Notes under the pieces: generated by a model
Databases searched by the model: none
What the model saw: the letters and a program-made list of their open reading frames with translations, nothing else
What the model was told of the DNA's origin: nothing
Position numbers and translations under genes: made by a program
Part shown: one piece after another, positions 1 to 18,794 of the stretch
Layout: the number at the start of each line of letters is the position of its first letter
Numbering within the stretch: position 1 is the stretch's first letter
Source of the DNA: Globodera rostochiensis
Taxonomy: Eukaryota; Nematoda; Chromadorea; Rhabditida; Heteroderidae
Direction of reading: 5' to 3'
Assembly: GCA_018350325.1 (NCBI GenBank)
Contig: JAEVLN010000004.1
Location: forward strand, 4,568,082 to 4,632,081
DNA: 64,000 nucleotides

Positions 1-23
1 TTTTATGAATGGTATTCTCTCAG

Positions 24-3000
24 ATTGAACCGAGTGCCTTACTTTCTGTTCTCCAGGAAAGCAGTCGAGAGGACCTTTTATTGCCTTTTCTTAGGGTCAA
101 GATTGAAAAGGACTCGGGTGATAAATCACTGCGACAATTTCTGCTTGGTGCACTTTTGGCCAGAATTGCTCACATATCTGAAGATGAGACCAAACTGGAG
201 GAAAATGGACACCGGAAGGAGTTGGAAGTGGAAAAGGATGCTCTCGAATATGAACTCAGGTCTAAAAAAACTGGTGGGAGGGGGGGGGGGTTGGTTGTAG
301 AGTTTATTACTACAACTTACATTTTAGGAATTTTTTGATTAAATTTGATGTGAATGAACCCGAAGTCCTTCTGGTTTTACTTCGTTATTCGCTTTTGTCT
401 TGCGTTTGTGTGCTTCTTTGCCGCAATGCGTCCGTGCACAGTCCCACGGTTGTGCGCTTTTTGCTTGAATGGCCCGATTGGAAGTCCATTGAACTGGCCG
501 GAAGCCTGCTCAAATGCCTCTCTTATATGCATTGGCCTTCCATTGATTCGTACTCCAGAACGGTCGTGGCCAAGTTGTTTAATTTGGTCCCGTTTTTTGA
601 TATTATTCAACTTCAAATGGTTGACAGAATTGCCAAACTGTTGATAGAAAGGTTAATTAAGGAGACTATTCAAGAATCAAACGAAGAATCTTTGGTATTA
701 AGGTCAATTGATTGTGCACATTCCCTTCAATTGATGTGTTTGCTGCGTCTTTTTCACTTTACCATGGAAAAGGAAGGGCAATCGAAGTGTGAATTGAAAT
801 TACAAAAGAATTCAGTCGATTCCGGCCCCAACTGTACTATTTTAATTGGCGAAGATGCATATGAAATTGTGAACAGTTGTGCCAATTCCGACGGCATGGG
901 ATTTCGACCGTTTTTCTGGGGTGAGTTCTCTGCTGGAACTCAGCGGTTGCTACGCACCGAACATCCAAAGGCCAACGGAGAACAGTGCTCGACATTGGCC
1001 CGTGGTAATGCTATTCAATCTACGAAAACAAACGACGAAAAAGAAAGTGCCGTCGACACGTTTCCAGCGAGAAAGAGATTGCCGAGAGGCAAAGAACGGG
1101 CGGGTCCATTTGTTCACACTTCAATCCCCCAGGCTGTGAAGTTGCCAGATTCGCGTCTTCAGGTGTAATTGATATTTTTGTTTCTTGCAAATTTGAATAA
1201 CAAAATTCTGGCAGATCCGCGCGGTTTCTTGTGGAACTGAACATGTTCTTCTTCTGACCGTCGTTGGCCGACTTTTTAGTTGGGGACTGAATAGATATGG
1301 CCAATGCGGCGATGGGACTGAAAAGCCGATCGTTTCGCCTATTGTAAGCCGTTTCGAAAAAATGAAACTTATTTTAATTCGTTTACATATTGCAGGAAAT
1401 AAAAGGCAAGTGGGGGAGCATTGTTAGCATTTGCGCCGGTCATTACCACTCGGGATTTGTCTCTGAGAGTGGCGAGATTTACCTTTGGGGCTGGGGACTG
1501 TATGGACAGCTTGGAAATGGCCAAATCGCCGATTTGAGACGACCAACAAAGAGTCGTCCATTTAGTGCGTTGGGTTGTGTCAAAACAATATGGTAAATGT
1601 AAATTAATCGCGATTGATTGGTTCTCTAACCGAAAATTCAGTCTTGGCTATTCCCACACTTTGGTGCTTTGCTTTGATGGGCGCGTCTTCGGTTGTGGCG
1701 CTTTGTCCCATGGCCAATTGGGCGTTGACCCTCGCCATTTGGAAGGAAATCCAATAAAGGCTACAAATCCAATTCAGTTGCCGTTTCCAATGCCCATTTC
1801 TTTGCTGGCTTCAAGTAATTATATTGTTCTACCGATTTATTTACAAAGATAATTCTGCTAATTTTAGAATATTTTCATGGAATTGCGTTGGGTGTCGACG
1901 AAAGGAACAAAGGGGTGCTGTTTGAGTGGGGCGATTCGCCGCAGTCGCTGAAGATGCAGACATTTCTGCAAAGACGGCTCCGATCAAAACAAAAAAGTTC
2001 AGTTTAATGGAAATGTTTGTAATAAAAGTCCCTAAGAAGAAGCAAAGGGCAAAACTGAACATCCGTCGATGGCAGAGAGTGGTGAGCCGGTTACTTCAAT
2101 GGTCAACTTACCGCAAGTTCATTTGCGCATTCGAAAACTTTGTGAATGGGACGACGGTTCAGTGAAGGCTTTGAGTGCGGGGTATGGTTTTGAAAATAAA
2201 CGGTTCTTTTGTGATTTAGAAGGGTTTACACATTTATGGACGTTTTGTTAAATTTAAATTTGTTCAGTTTTAACCATTCCGCATTGTTGACGGTCGATGG
2301 CGAGCTGTTCACATGGGGGAAGTCGTTGGAAATGCAATTGGGGCATCTGAACAGAAAAGAAAAAGTCCAACCCACCAAAGTTGAAGCTCCCCAAGGAGTT
2401 CGATGGGTCGAAGTTGTTTGTGGTCGGTCGGTTTATGTTTCAGTTCCTTAAAAAAAAGTTTTAGCTCGTAATTTCACCACTGCCGTTTCGGTCGAAGGGA
2501 AAATTTTTGTATGGGGACGAAACGACAAATTTCAATTGGGACTGGGACCGACGGATTTGAAAGCGCCTGGCCAAATTCGAAAGATTGCGCTTAAATCGTA
2601 CAAAGGCACAGCGCAGAGGAGTGTAGAGTTGCCGGTGGACAATTGCGTTGAGACGCCCTCAATTGTGCCCGGACTGCGGGCATTCACCGAAGGCCCAGAG
2701 CAAAGTGATAATTCACTCAACGGAAACGGCACATTTTGAGATTTTAAGCGATTCCCAACGAGGCACAGCTAAGCGAAGTCTTTTCGAATGCCAACCAATT
2801 AGCGCTTAACACTCTGTCCCGCTTCCTCCTCAAACATCCACTGCTCAATTTCATGGCCGTTCAAGCACATTTGTATGTCCATTTAGAAAAAAATCTTCTT
2901 TCTTCACAATTCGTTACTTTACCATTCAATTTGCAGAATGTCTGGAGATCTGCTAGCTGCACTCCGTCTATTGGTTTCGCTAGTGAAAAGGGACGGTTTG

Positions 3001-3998
3001 TTGTCGGAGTCAACTTCTACCCTTTCGCAATCGAATTGGACAGAACGTCCGGTCACTTTCATTGCCCAACCAAATGCTCCGAAGGGATCGTCAGCTCCGC
3101 AAAGATTAGGTGGCAGTGTTGTTCTGAAGACGTCGCCGCCGGCAATGCCATGCCCATCCAACTCGTCATCTTTGCCTTCGTCGGATTCTAAAAGACTGGT
3201 GGCGGTGAAGTTGAGGAGCACTTTTTGTTCTTCGTCGTCCTCTGATTTTGTTCCTGGCCCATTGTCCTCGCGCTGTTTGAGTCCTTCTGCAACGCCAACA
3301 TTGTCTTCCTCCTCCGCACAACGATTGGAACATTTTCACGCATTTGTCGATAAAATTTGGGCTCTTCTTCGGATCCATCCTCTTCGTGAGGTCCAGACTT
3401 GCGCACTTGTCGAACTTCTCTACCATCGATTTCCGTATTAAAATATTAAAGATTTAAAATTTTTATCATTTTAGTGTTTACAATCGACTCTCCACGGATT
3501 TATGCTTATGCCGTTTAGTTGAGCCGTTTTTGACAATTTTGAGCCCTTCCGATCACATCGGTGGAGGGCTTGTGCCTTCTTTGCGAGTTCGTCTCACTGA
3601 AATTGGGGTAAGAATTGTGTTTTTTAAACAAAGATTAAATTAGAAAATTTGCTTCAAAGATTCGAGAACGAGCGGTTCGTCTTCGCCAGGCCAAAGTGTC
3701 CGAACTCGAAAAAACTAATTTTCGAGCATTAAAAGCTCGTTGTGACAAATTGCTGGCTCAGGACAGGTTCCGAACGTGCTCGTCAGCATTTTTTGTTTTT
3801 TTTTAATTTAGGTGGCGTTTCTTTTCTGGTTGTGGACATTTTGAGAAATGTGTAGTCGAAAGTGGGCCTGCCCGTTCGGAACTGGCATCTTTACGTAACC
3901 GACTTAGACGATGTACAAAATGCGTTAGTCAGAGAAGAACAGTGGGAAAAAACAACGGCTCGAGAAAGGGTGGTACAACTGCTGAATGTGAATGATTG
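24..3998 (+). CDS. RCC1-repeat protein, 5' end cut by window edge
   Basis: The first readable exon follows a TCTCTCAG acceptor at 23, so the start lies outside the window. The N-terminal ~300 residues are helical and leucine-rich and I do not recognise them. Four or more RCC1-type beta-propeller blades follow. Their signatures are LFSWGLNRYGQCGDG (about 1255-1320), IYLWGWGLYGQLGNG (about 1475-1520), VFGCGALSHGQLG (about 1687-1725), LFTWGKSLEMQLG (about 2305-2345) and IFVWGRNDKFQLG (about 2505-2540). The C-terminal part (2740-3900) is helical, with a basic coiled-coil-like stretch near 3660-3760 and a CGH-x-x-x-C segment near 3830. RCC1 propellers often act as GTPase exchange factors or scaffolds. 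A GLO-4/RPGR-like role is possible but unproven. Introns are short; one (276-327) carries a G run. The stop and last exon are uncertain. Confidence 0.75.
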
Positions 3999-6104
3999 AA
4001 TGGGGCATGGACGGACAGAAAGGCAAGCATATTTGGGGGTGGGGGCGCGTAAACCCTTTAAATCACACAGGCACTTTCTTAGTCTTTTAATAATATTTAT
4101 AATAAGAATTGCCTTCTCGGGTAGTTGGATGGTTCATTTGATTCTTAGAATTGAACAATTTTTTTATAATAATTTGATCTTTAATTGTGGGCAGTGTTCG
4201 GAGAACCGCTCGCCCCAATTGCGTCAGCCGTCCGTCGACCCGCCGTTCCCATTCTCCGGCGGGCGATGTTATGTCTCTTTTCAATTTTGCCGTTATTTCT
4301 TTACATCTCCCACCGGAGAACACAAAATTGGACAACGATGGGAAATTAGACCAATTGAATTACTCAAAACGAACAGACAACACGCGGAATGTTCTTGGCC
4401 TTATTACTGTTGGTTGCCAACTCATTTCTCCCCCCCCCCCCCCCCCCCTCCCCTCCCCAATGGTCTCGAACTTACCTTTCTCGACGATTCTTTCTTTACG
4501 TTCTCTTCTCCTCCAATTTGGATTCTTACCTCTAAACACACTATTCACCAATTTAAATGAATTCCGAAATTAATTTATAAAATAATTTTGGAATGCGTTG
4601 AGCGTTGGTTGAATGGAAAATGAGCCAATCTTTCGTCCCTTTGGAATGCGTTTTTCATTTCCATTCTAAACAACGCTGAATTCTTTTCCTTTTTTTGCGG
4701 GTTCATTCTTTGACTTTCGACTCATTCTTTCCGACCTCCGCCGATGTGTAATTCCCCCCCCCCCATCAATTCATTTTCATTCATTCATCTCACCATTTTA
4801 GCAGTTAGCACCGGCCCTTTTGCATCATCATAATTACAACCGTAAATGGTGGTTAATCCGTTTACCCGCAAAGTTTCTTCCCCCCCCCCCCATCTTCCTT
4901 TTCTCCCCCTTTCGATTCCCCCCCCCCCCGCCCCTTTCGTCCCCCCCCCCGCCCCTTTCGATTCCCCCCCCCCCCCTCCCTCCTCTTTTGATTCCCCCCC
5001 CCTCCCCCAATCTTTCCTCATAATTCATCACATCCATTTTGGTCATGTCATCCGTTTATTTTCGCACGTCTTTTTTATTTATTTTTCTTGCGATTGTTGC
5101 AATTTTTCTGTTATTTAACGTCTAACCTTTGTTCTTTGGGTTATTTGTTGCTTTTCACTGTATTTGCAGTTAAAAAATTGCCGGAATAAAAAATGGTACA
5201 ATTCTTCCAAGAACAATGGTAAAGAAAATGAGACCGAACATCCGTTAGACTCCATGGCCATCGAAACAAACTTTGATCGACTTTTGCATTCGACGGCGAT
5301 ATTGTAAATTTTTTTATTCAATTTTTGAATGCGATGCGATTCCATAAATAAACAAATGATGAGCGGAAACAAGAAATTTTTAAAAGGACCAAAAATACAA
5401 AACGGTACACTCACTATCAGTTCAGTGCCAGCAATTGAAAGTTTACAACTTTTCGGGATTAGATCAAACTCTCGACGAGATCATTTTCATTGCGGTAGTC
5501 TTTTTCGAAATTTCTAAGCGTCCATGCCCAATATTTGCGATCGGACTCCTCTCATTTGTCAGATCAGCAGCAGTTTTTCAATGGATGTCATCATAATAAG
5601 GGACATCCTTTTAGTGGCCACAATGGGAAGAATGGACGAGACGACCACGACGACGATGAGTTGCGCAAATATCTTTCGACTGACTGACTGTCCATTCATT
5701 CGTCCTCAATTCGCTTCGTCCAACATTTGTTTATTGCCTCCCCCCGACACTCCGATTCAATTCAATTCGATTTGTCCGTCCGATGGACGGTGATCGCCAC
5801 CGCAAAGTCCAGCCAGTCCAGTCATCCGCCATTTGACAAATTCCTTCACTAATAACAATTCCATCGATTTCACTGGGAAAATGAACGAATGTTGGTGATC
5901 AATTGCATTTGATCAATTGTTGGTGATCGATCATTGATTAATGTGACCGTTTTGAGCTTCATTTGTTCTCCTTCTGCCCGCCCGTCCCAACCTTTGCTGC
6001 TCAATTATCCGGCCGTTTATCCGGCCACTGCCCTCACATATCGGCCAATAACCCCCTCCCCACATCGATATTCCCCCCTCCCCAGGCAATTATGGTTGTT
6101 TCCG

Positions 6105-6140
<36 letters not shown>

Positions 6141-8564
6141 CTCGCGGTTGAGCGTTTTTGTAATTGTGCGTCAAATATGTGTGATTATTGGTAATGTCGC
6201 CTATTAACCGCCCTTTGATACCCTTCCTGTGAATGTCGAACAAATCTTTAATTGGGAACCCTTAAGCTATTCTTCTTAGCAATCCCCTCGGGGGTTGTTA
6301 CCCCCCCCCCCCCTTCTGTTTATCGACCGCCCCCCCCCCCCGCTCATCCGTTGCTCCATTTATCAAAAAATTTGATATCTCCCCGACGCCCCAATCGCTA
6401 AACATTTACCTATTTATGTTCGGCTGCATTTCACTCTCTCACAAGCGAAGTGTTATCTCCCACCGCCACTTAATGATGCCCCCCCCCCCCCCCCGACAAA
6501 TGCACCCAATTGGAACTTAAATTCTCCGCTTTTTCCTTTTTCGTTTTTTTTTGCCTGAATTTCATTTCTATTCATTCCTCCAATGCTTGGGCGTTTTCGT
6601 GAACGTCCCGCCCCTCCCATTTAAATTTGGCCCTTCGCTCTCACAAAATGTCATCTTTCGAGGCCAATTGACGCAATTGGAGTGATCGGAGTGATCGGAC
6701 GGTTATTTAAACTCGTTGTTTTCTTCGCAAAAGTCAATCGACCGCGGGTGGCGAGTGCGGGTCGTTTGGGCACCGAACACTTTGAAACGCCGTACTTCTG
6801 AGCACAGCCAGCCAAATCAACCAAACCAGTTTGGAATTATTTGAAAGCTCTAAATCAATAAAAGCATTGAATTTTTAGCAATTAAAATTTATTTCTTTTT
6901 TAGAGCTTTCGAATGATACAAAATTCGTTTGCTTTAATTGTCCACGATGGAGTTATGAATGACGGCTTCAAAATGTTCGGGTAAAACTTGGGGCTCAAAC
7001 GACCGCTCCGAAGTTTTGTTTTTGTTGGAATTGGCCGTTTGAAATGAATGAATGTCCCGAGGCGATTAAATGCCTTTCCATTGACGTGGGCAAACGAATC
7101 AAAAGTTTGATTTGCTTGCGCATTTGTCTTTGCCCTCCGAGGCCAACCAACACGCGCCCTAATCGACTAATCGAGAATGATGCAAATGCAAATCCCCCCC
7201 CCCCTTTTGCGGGGGCTTTGTTAATGCATTTATTTATATGTCGGACTCTCAAAATGTATCAAACCATTCGGTGTCTGAGGTCGGAATTTCCGGGAATTGA
7301 CGGGCGTTGTACGGTCGGGTCTTTCTCTTCCCCCGAGGGGCCTATTCTCCCAACAAATGCCATTTTGACCCAATGCCTAATCCAATTAGCATCCCAAATT
7401 CGGCATCCGTATTAGACGGACTTGGGGAAAGGGCGGGTGGAGGGCGGCGAGAGGAGGGCAATTCATTTCTTTCTTCCACACCTCAACCAATGCGTCTTCC
7501 GCTCTCCCATTTTCAGACATATGGCACTTCCCATTAAGCCGAAGCTTGCTGCTTCTCCCGCTAATGCTTTTACTTAACCTCCCTTTCCCCAAAACTTGCC
7601 ACATGTGCCCCACTCCCTAAAATCAGTTTATATTTTGTTTTAACAGAAAGTCCCCCCCCCCCCTTTATGCGGGGGGGGGGGCGATTGGATGATGCCAATG
7701 GGAATAGGAGTGGGAGCCTGGAGGAAATTGGCAAATCCCGGCGGGAGGATGAGGGATTAGCCCAGCGGGCAGGGCGGGAGTGAGTGGAAGTGAGTGAGTG
7801 GGAAGGGGAAGGTTAAGTCCCCCCCGGCGTCGCTTCTCCAATTTATACGCCCAAAGAATGCCAATGCCAGCGAAGAGAGAAGGAAAAAGAAACCATGGCA
7901 ACTGCGCAATTTCCCTCGTCTGCTGATGGAAATGGCTGTCATTTATCACTTTGAACGTGCATTCGCTCTTATCCCCCCAGGGAATTCTGTGCCAATAAAA
8001 TGCGGGAGGAAATGGGATTGGACGGGTCTGATCCCCTCCCCCCCCGTTTTGTCGGTAGTTGGTTGCCTCTTTAGCATCAAATGCTTTCCTCTCAACCCCC
8101 CCCCCCCCATTTCCCGGCCCCATTTCTCAATTTGTCACAAATTATGGGGATGGGTGGAGATGAGAGATCCCCCCGCTAATATGGGCGGCGAGAGGGAGGG
8201 CATTACAATTATTTGTGTTTACTCCCCCGGGGGCCTGGTCATTTAATTAACCGAAAATCGATTCGATAATCTCAATTTTTGGTCCTTCCGTTTCCAATGA
8301 ATGCGTTGGAATAATTTAACGGTTAATTCACGCGATTCTCCCCAATTTTATTCCTCCAAAGTTCGTAAATGCTTTTGCTCCTCGCGGGGATGAGAACACA
8401 TTCAGTCCATAACACCCAAAAGAACCCTCCGAAATTCCGACGGAAAAGGAAAGGAAAGCGAATTTTCGTCTCGGAGGAAGGAAATGGTCCATCATCCGCA
8501 CATTCTCCCGCAGGGGACGATGAACTCTCTGAATGTATGTGACAGGGGGTCCATGGCCCATTAT
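3999..8564. other. gene-free, C-tract-rich intergenic DNA
   Basis: No open frame here resembles a protein or splices into one. The stretch is CT-rich and studded with C homopolymers on the + strand, for example 4431-4449, 4881-4890, 4919-4928 and 6105-6138 (34 C). Apparent proline- or glycine-rich reading frames, such as 4785-5118 and 5934-6243, are products of these tracts. A short inverted repeat built on GAAAGCTCTAAA lies at about 6841-6915. A single copy of the GTCGTTTGGGCACCGA motif at 6758-6773 matches the tandem repeat at 9947-10056. Some of this DNA may be upstream regulatory sequence for the calcium-pump gene. Confidence 0.6.
6105..6138. repeat. 34-base C homopolymer
   Basis: An uninterrupted run of 34 C on the + strand, the longest homopolymer in the window. 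On the opposite strand this is a G run long enough to form G-quadruplex structures. Read length here may be affected by sequencing or assembly error. Confidence 0.9.
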
Positions 8565-9555
8565 CCCCCCCCCCAAGACGTTTTCGGGACCCTCCCTCCC
8601 CCCAAGACGTTTTCGGGACCCCCCCCCCAAGGCGTTTTCGGGACCCTCCCTCCCCCCAAGACGTTTTCGGGAACCCCCCCCCCCCCCAAGGCGTTTTCGG
8701 GACCCTCCCTCCCCCCAAGACGACGTTTTCAGCCCCCCCCCCCCCCCAAGGCGTTTTCGGGACCCTCCCTCCCCAAGACGTTTTCGGGACCCCCCCCAAG
8801 GCGTTTTCGGGACCCTCCCTCCCCCCAAGACTTTCGGGACCCCCCCCCCCCAAGACGTTTTCGGACCCCCCCCCCCCCCAAGGCGTTTTGGACCCTCCCT
8901 CCCCCCAAGACGTTTTCGGGACCCCCCCCCCCCAAGGCGTTTTCGGGCCTCCCTCCCCCCAAGACGTTTTCGGGACCCCCCCCCCCCCCCAAGACGTTTT
9001 CGGACCCCCCCCCAAGGCGTTTTCGGGACCCTCCCTCCCCCCAAGACGTTTTCGGGACCCCCCCCCCCCCCCAAGGCGTTTTCGGGACCCTCCCTCCCCC
9101 CAAGACGTTTTCGGGACCCCCCCCCCCCCAAGACGTTTTCGGACCCCCCCCCCCAAGGCGTTTTCGGGACCCTCCCTCCCCAAGACGTTTTCGGGACCCC
9201 CCCCCCCCCCCCAAGGCGTTTTCGGGACCCTCCCTCCCCAAGACGTTTTCGGGACCCCCCCCCCCAAGGCGTTTTCGGGACCCTCCCTCCCCCCAGCGTT
9301 TTCGGGACCCTCCCTCCCCCCAAGACGTTTTCGGGACCCCCCCCCCCCCCAAGGTTTTCGGACCCCCCCCCAAGGCGTTTTCGGGACCCTCCCTCCCCCC
9401 AAGACGTTTTCGACCCCCCCCCCCCAAGACGTTTTCGGACCCCCCCCCCCCCAAGGCGTTTTCGGGACCCCCTCCCCCCAAGACGTTTTGGGGGACCCCC
9501 CCCCCCCCAAGGCGTTTGGACCCTCCCTCTCCCCAAGCCGTTTTCGGCCCACCCC
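8565..9555. repeat. G/C minisatellite, about 36 units of ~27 bp
   Basis: The block is a tandem array of AAG(A/G)CGTTTTCGGGACC separated by C runs of 4-16 bases. Two unit types mostly alternate. GACG units are followed by an uninterrupted C run, and GGCG units by CCTCCCTCCCC, so the true higher-order unit is a dimer of about 55 bp. I counted about 36 copies of the core. The array lacks stop codons in most frames, which creates overlapping false reading frames of 266-452 residues on both strands. The minus strand has dozens of regularly spaced G runs. Confidence 0.95.
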
Positions 9556-9946
9556 AATTGTAATTCATTCCCGTTTCCCCATTTCAAACATAACTTTTCA
9601 TCCTTCCTCCTTTGAACCACTCGTGCCCCTGCCGTATCATCCCCCCCCCGTCCCCCCTTATCACCCCGTTCCCCCCTCCTTCCCATGAGAAATTAAATTA
9701 TTCATACTCCCTTTTTTCTGTACATATAACAAATTATGTATTGTTTTGGTTGCTACTTGATGGAGAAAGGGAAGAGAAGTGATGAATCAGCAGAGAGGTG
9801 AACAAATGGACGAGGAGCCCCCCCCCCTCCCTTCCCCCCCCCCCCGATCATTCACTTTTCCGTCTGTGTGAGCGTTAATGGATCGTTCAACGAGATCAGT
9901 GGGTGAATCAATGACCGAATTTGCTGTTCCGTCCGTCCGGCGTCAT

Positions 9947-10056
9947 GTCATTTGGGCACAATTCGTTTGGGCACGAGTCATTTGGGCACCGAGTCTTTAG
10001 GGCACCGAGTCATTTGGGCACCGAGTCTTTAGGGCACCGAGTCATTTGGGCACTAA
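9947..10056. repeat. 16 bp tandem repeat abutting the foldback element
   Basis: Seven copies of a 16 bp unit, GTCATTTGGGCACCGA, alternate in the middle with the variant GTCTTTAGGGCACCGA, giving a 32 bp dimer. The last copy is the outer end of the left arm of the inverted repeat that starts at 10041. The outer end of the right arm (GTGCCCAAATGAC) is the same unit in reverse. This suggests the tandem array grew from the element's terminus. Confidence 0.9.
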
Positions 10057-10425
10057 TTCCGGATTTTTTTTAAAATAATACATTACGAAATAGGGTAATA
10101 CGGTTGTTTGTGGGCTCCCTAATAATTTGCTTTTTTCAAAGTCGATAAAAAAGTGTTTCTAGGGGTATTCGGGTGCTCTAGAATCCGAATCTGACTTCCG
10201 TTTTGACCAAATGCAAACCCTGAACCCGAAAGCTATAAACTTTCTAAATTTGTTCGAATTCGGGTTCGGGTTTGCATTTGGTCGAAACGGAAGTCAGATT
10301 CGGATTCTACACCACCTGAATACCCATAGAAACACTTTTTTACCCGCTGGGAGCCCACAAACCACAGTATTACCCTATTTCGTAATGTGTTATTTTTAAA
10401 AAATCCGGAATTAGTGCCCAAATGA
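10041..10425. mobile_element. Foldback/MITE-like element with ~170-190 bp arms
   Basis: The left arm (10041-10230) and right arm (10257-10425) are near-perfect reverse complements. Examples are GTCATTTGGGCACTAATTCC against its complement ending at 10425, CATTACGAAATAGGGTAATAC against 10361-10388, and AATCCGAATCTGACTTCCG against 10283-10306. The loop is about 26 bases. No coding frame for a transposase is present, so this would be a non-autonomous element. A diverged piece of the same arm lies in the SET intron near 29600-29680. Confidence 0.88.
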
Positions 10426-10826
10426 CCGGCTCCGGTCCGTCCCCCCCCCACCCAAATTTTCCCATTTTGACACCTCATAATGTTCTCGCGTTTTCCAATT
10501 GCAGAGTTAGAGCATTCAACGAAGGACAGACGACGGACAAGCCACAAAAATCCTCACTATTCTCTGTCCTCATTATCATAATCACTAATCACCTCCATTA
10601 ATCCATTCGTCCACTCCCACCGCCTATAACGACTTCCCCTCCAGCGCCCGCCGTTCTTCCCCTCCTTTCTTTTCTTCCGGTGCTCTCTTCCTCCGCCATT
10701 CCCAGCCAAATCGCTTTCGGCACATTCTCTCCCTCCCATTTCTATCGCTGTGAATGAAGAACGGCACTAACCGTTCTTTTGCGACTTGCCGTTGACGTCC
10801 CTTTACTTGTTGCAAAAACACCGAAA

Positions 10827-17214
<6,388 letters not shown>

Positions 17215-18794
17215 CCAAATTGCCGCCGGTCTCCTCGGCGGCGGGGATTTAATTACTCCCGACTCCGTCAATCCCTCCATTTGCGAAGAAAAGTGCGCTT
17301 TCCCGTCGTTGCCTTTTGGTAGAGCATGAAAATATTTAACACAAAACGAAGCGAATCAGACAAAACCCTTCCAACAATCCATCGATTTCCATGCATAACG
17401 GATCCCCTCCCCCCAAATGTGGCCAATTCTGCTTCTTTTTTTTGCACAATCAATTTGCTACCCCCTCCCCCCGGGCGATGTTTAAATTTATTCGACTTTG
17501 GACGGATGAGGACAATGTTTGAGACAATTGGGCGAAAATGTCTGAGATGGAACAACTTCCTCTTCTCCAGGGTCCGACCTTGCGGGTAACCCCCCCCCCC
17601 CTCCTCTTTTGTTGTCATTCGTTGAAATGTAAAGTTAAGTGCGCAAGAAAGGATGCGATTTTTGGGATTCGCCCGATAAAATAACTCATTTACTTTTCCC
17701 TAATTAATTTAAAGGATCGCTCGCGGGTAATTATTTTTTGTCTAAAGTGTGTTAGCCTAAAAATCGCCGCATCTCCGGTAAAATGATATTTTTAGTGCAC
17801 TCGACAGGTTCATGTTCATATAGAAATGTTCAAAATGTTCAGAGATATCGCTTTTGCTCACCGACCCCCGGCTATTATTATTATTATGCAACCATTTACC
17901 CCCTCTTATTCGCAACTTATTTTTTTCCTCTCACGCCACGGAAAGAATTCTATTTGAAGAGTTTGTTGAATAATCTTTTAATTTTATTTGGCATACATCG
18001 CACAAAATGACCAATTCACTTCAATTGCTCTTTTAACCATTTTATAGTTGATAAATTGGAAATTTTGATGTTTTTAGCAAATTTGTTTGGTGACCCCATT
18101 TCTACTATAAAAAGGTAAAAGGAAATTGTGTTAGTAACCAACCAAAACCATCAACAACAAAAAAACGGTATGCCGTGAAGACGAATACCCAACCAAATAA
18201 CAAAAAAGATCGCTAAATTCGAAACCAACTCAAACTGATGGAATTTAGTTGACTATTTTAACACGTTCATCTACAACAATGGAATGAATACAATGACGTA
18301 GTCTGTGGGAAAGACGCTAAAATCGGTATCATTATCAAATAATTTCTGAATCAACTTTCATAATTAGCTACGTCCTTGCAAACATTTAACAATATTTTTT
18401 TGCAATCGGAGGGAATGTTTCGGTTAGCAGTACCCGTTGTCTATAGAAGATCGTTGGACATCGAATAAACACACAAATTGGCCGGACACCTCTCCCAGAA
18501 GCTGTGCGTTGTTTGCTTAATACGATAATAATTAATGCGTAAAAATGGATTAAAACTTTATAAAATGAAATAGAACCAAGAAACCAAACGACCTAAGAAA
18601 ACTGTTTCAGAACAATTTTCTTATCAAAAAAGGCTGAAATTATCAAATTCTCTTACAAACCCAAAAAATTTCGGTACTTTTATCGCGCCCAAACTTTGAA
18701 GTCAAATTATTAGACATTTCCGGACCATTTACGATACCATAAATTTGCAACAAAAATTAAAAAAAAGCCCAATTTATTGCCAAGCCGCAGACGA
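17215..18794. other. Intergenic region between convergent PMCA and RPC4 genes
   Basis: AT-rich sequence with a few C runs near 17590. I see no coding frame, RNA gene or clear repeat. It should hold the 3' untranslated ends of both flanking genes, which point toward each other. Confidence 0.6.

Noticed and set aside
4785..5118. Pro-rich and Gly-rich reading frames near 4.8-5.1 kb and 5.9-6.2 kb
   Set aside because: Products of C homopolymers; they overlap each other on opposite strands and lack neighbouring exons.
8565..9555. CRISPR-like regular repeat spacing
   Set aside because: The spacers are C homopolymers, not unique sequence, and the genome is eukaryotic; this is a minisatellite.
8323..9688. 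Open frames of 266-452 residues, proline- or glycine/arginine-rich, on both strands
   Set aside because: They all read through the same 27 bp minisatellite in different frames; no splice sites, domains or codon preference support them.
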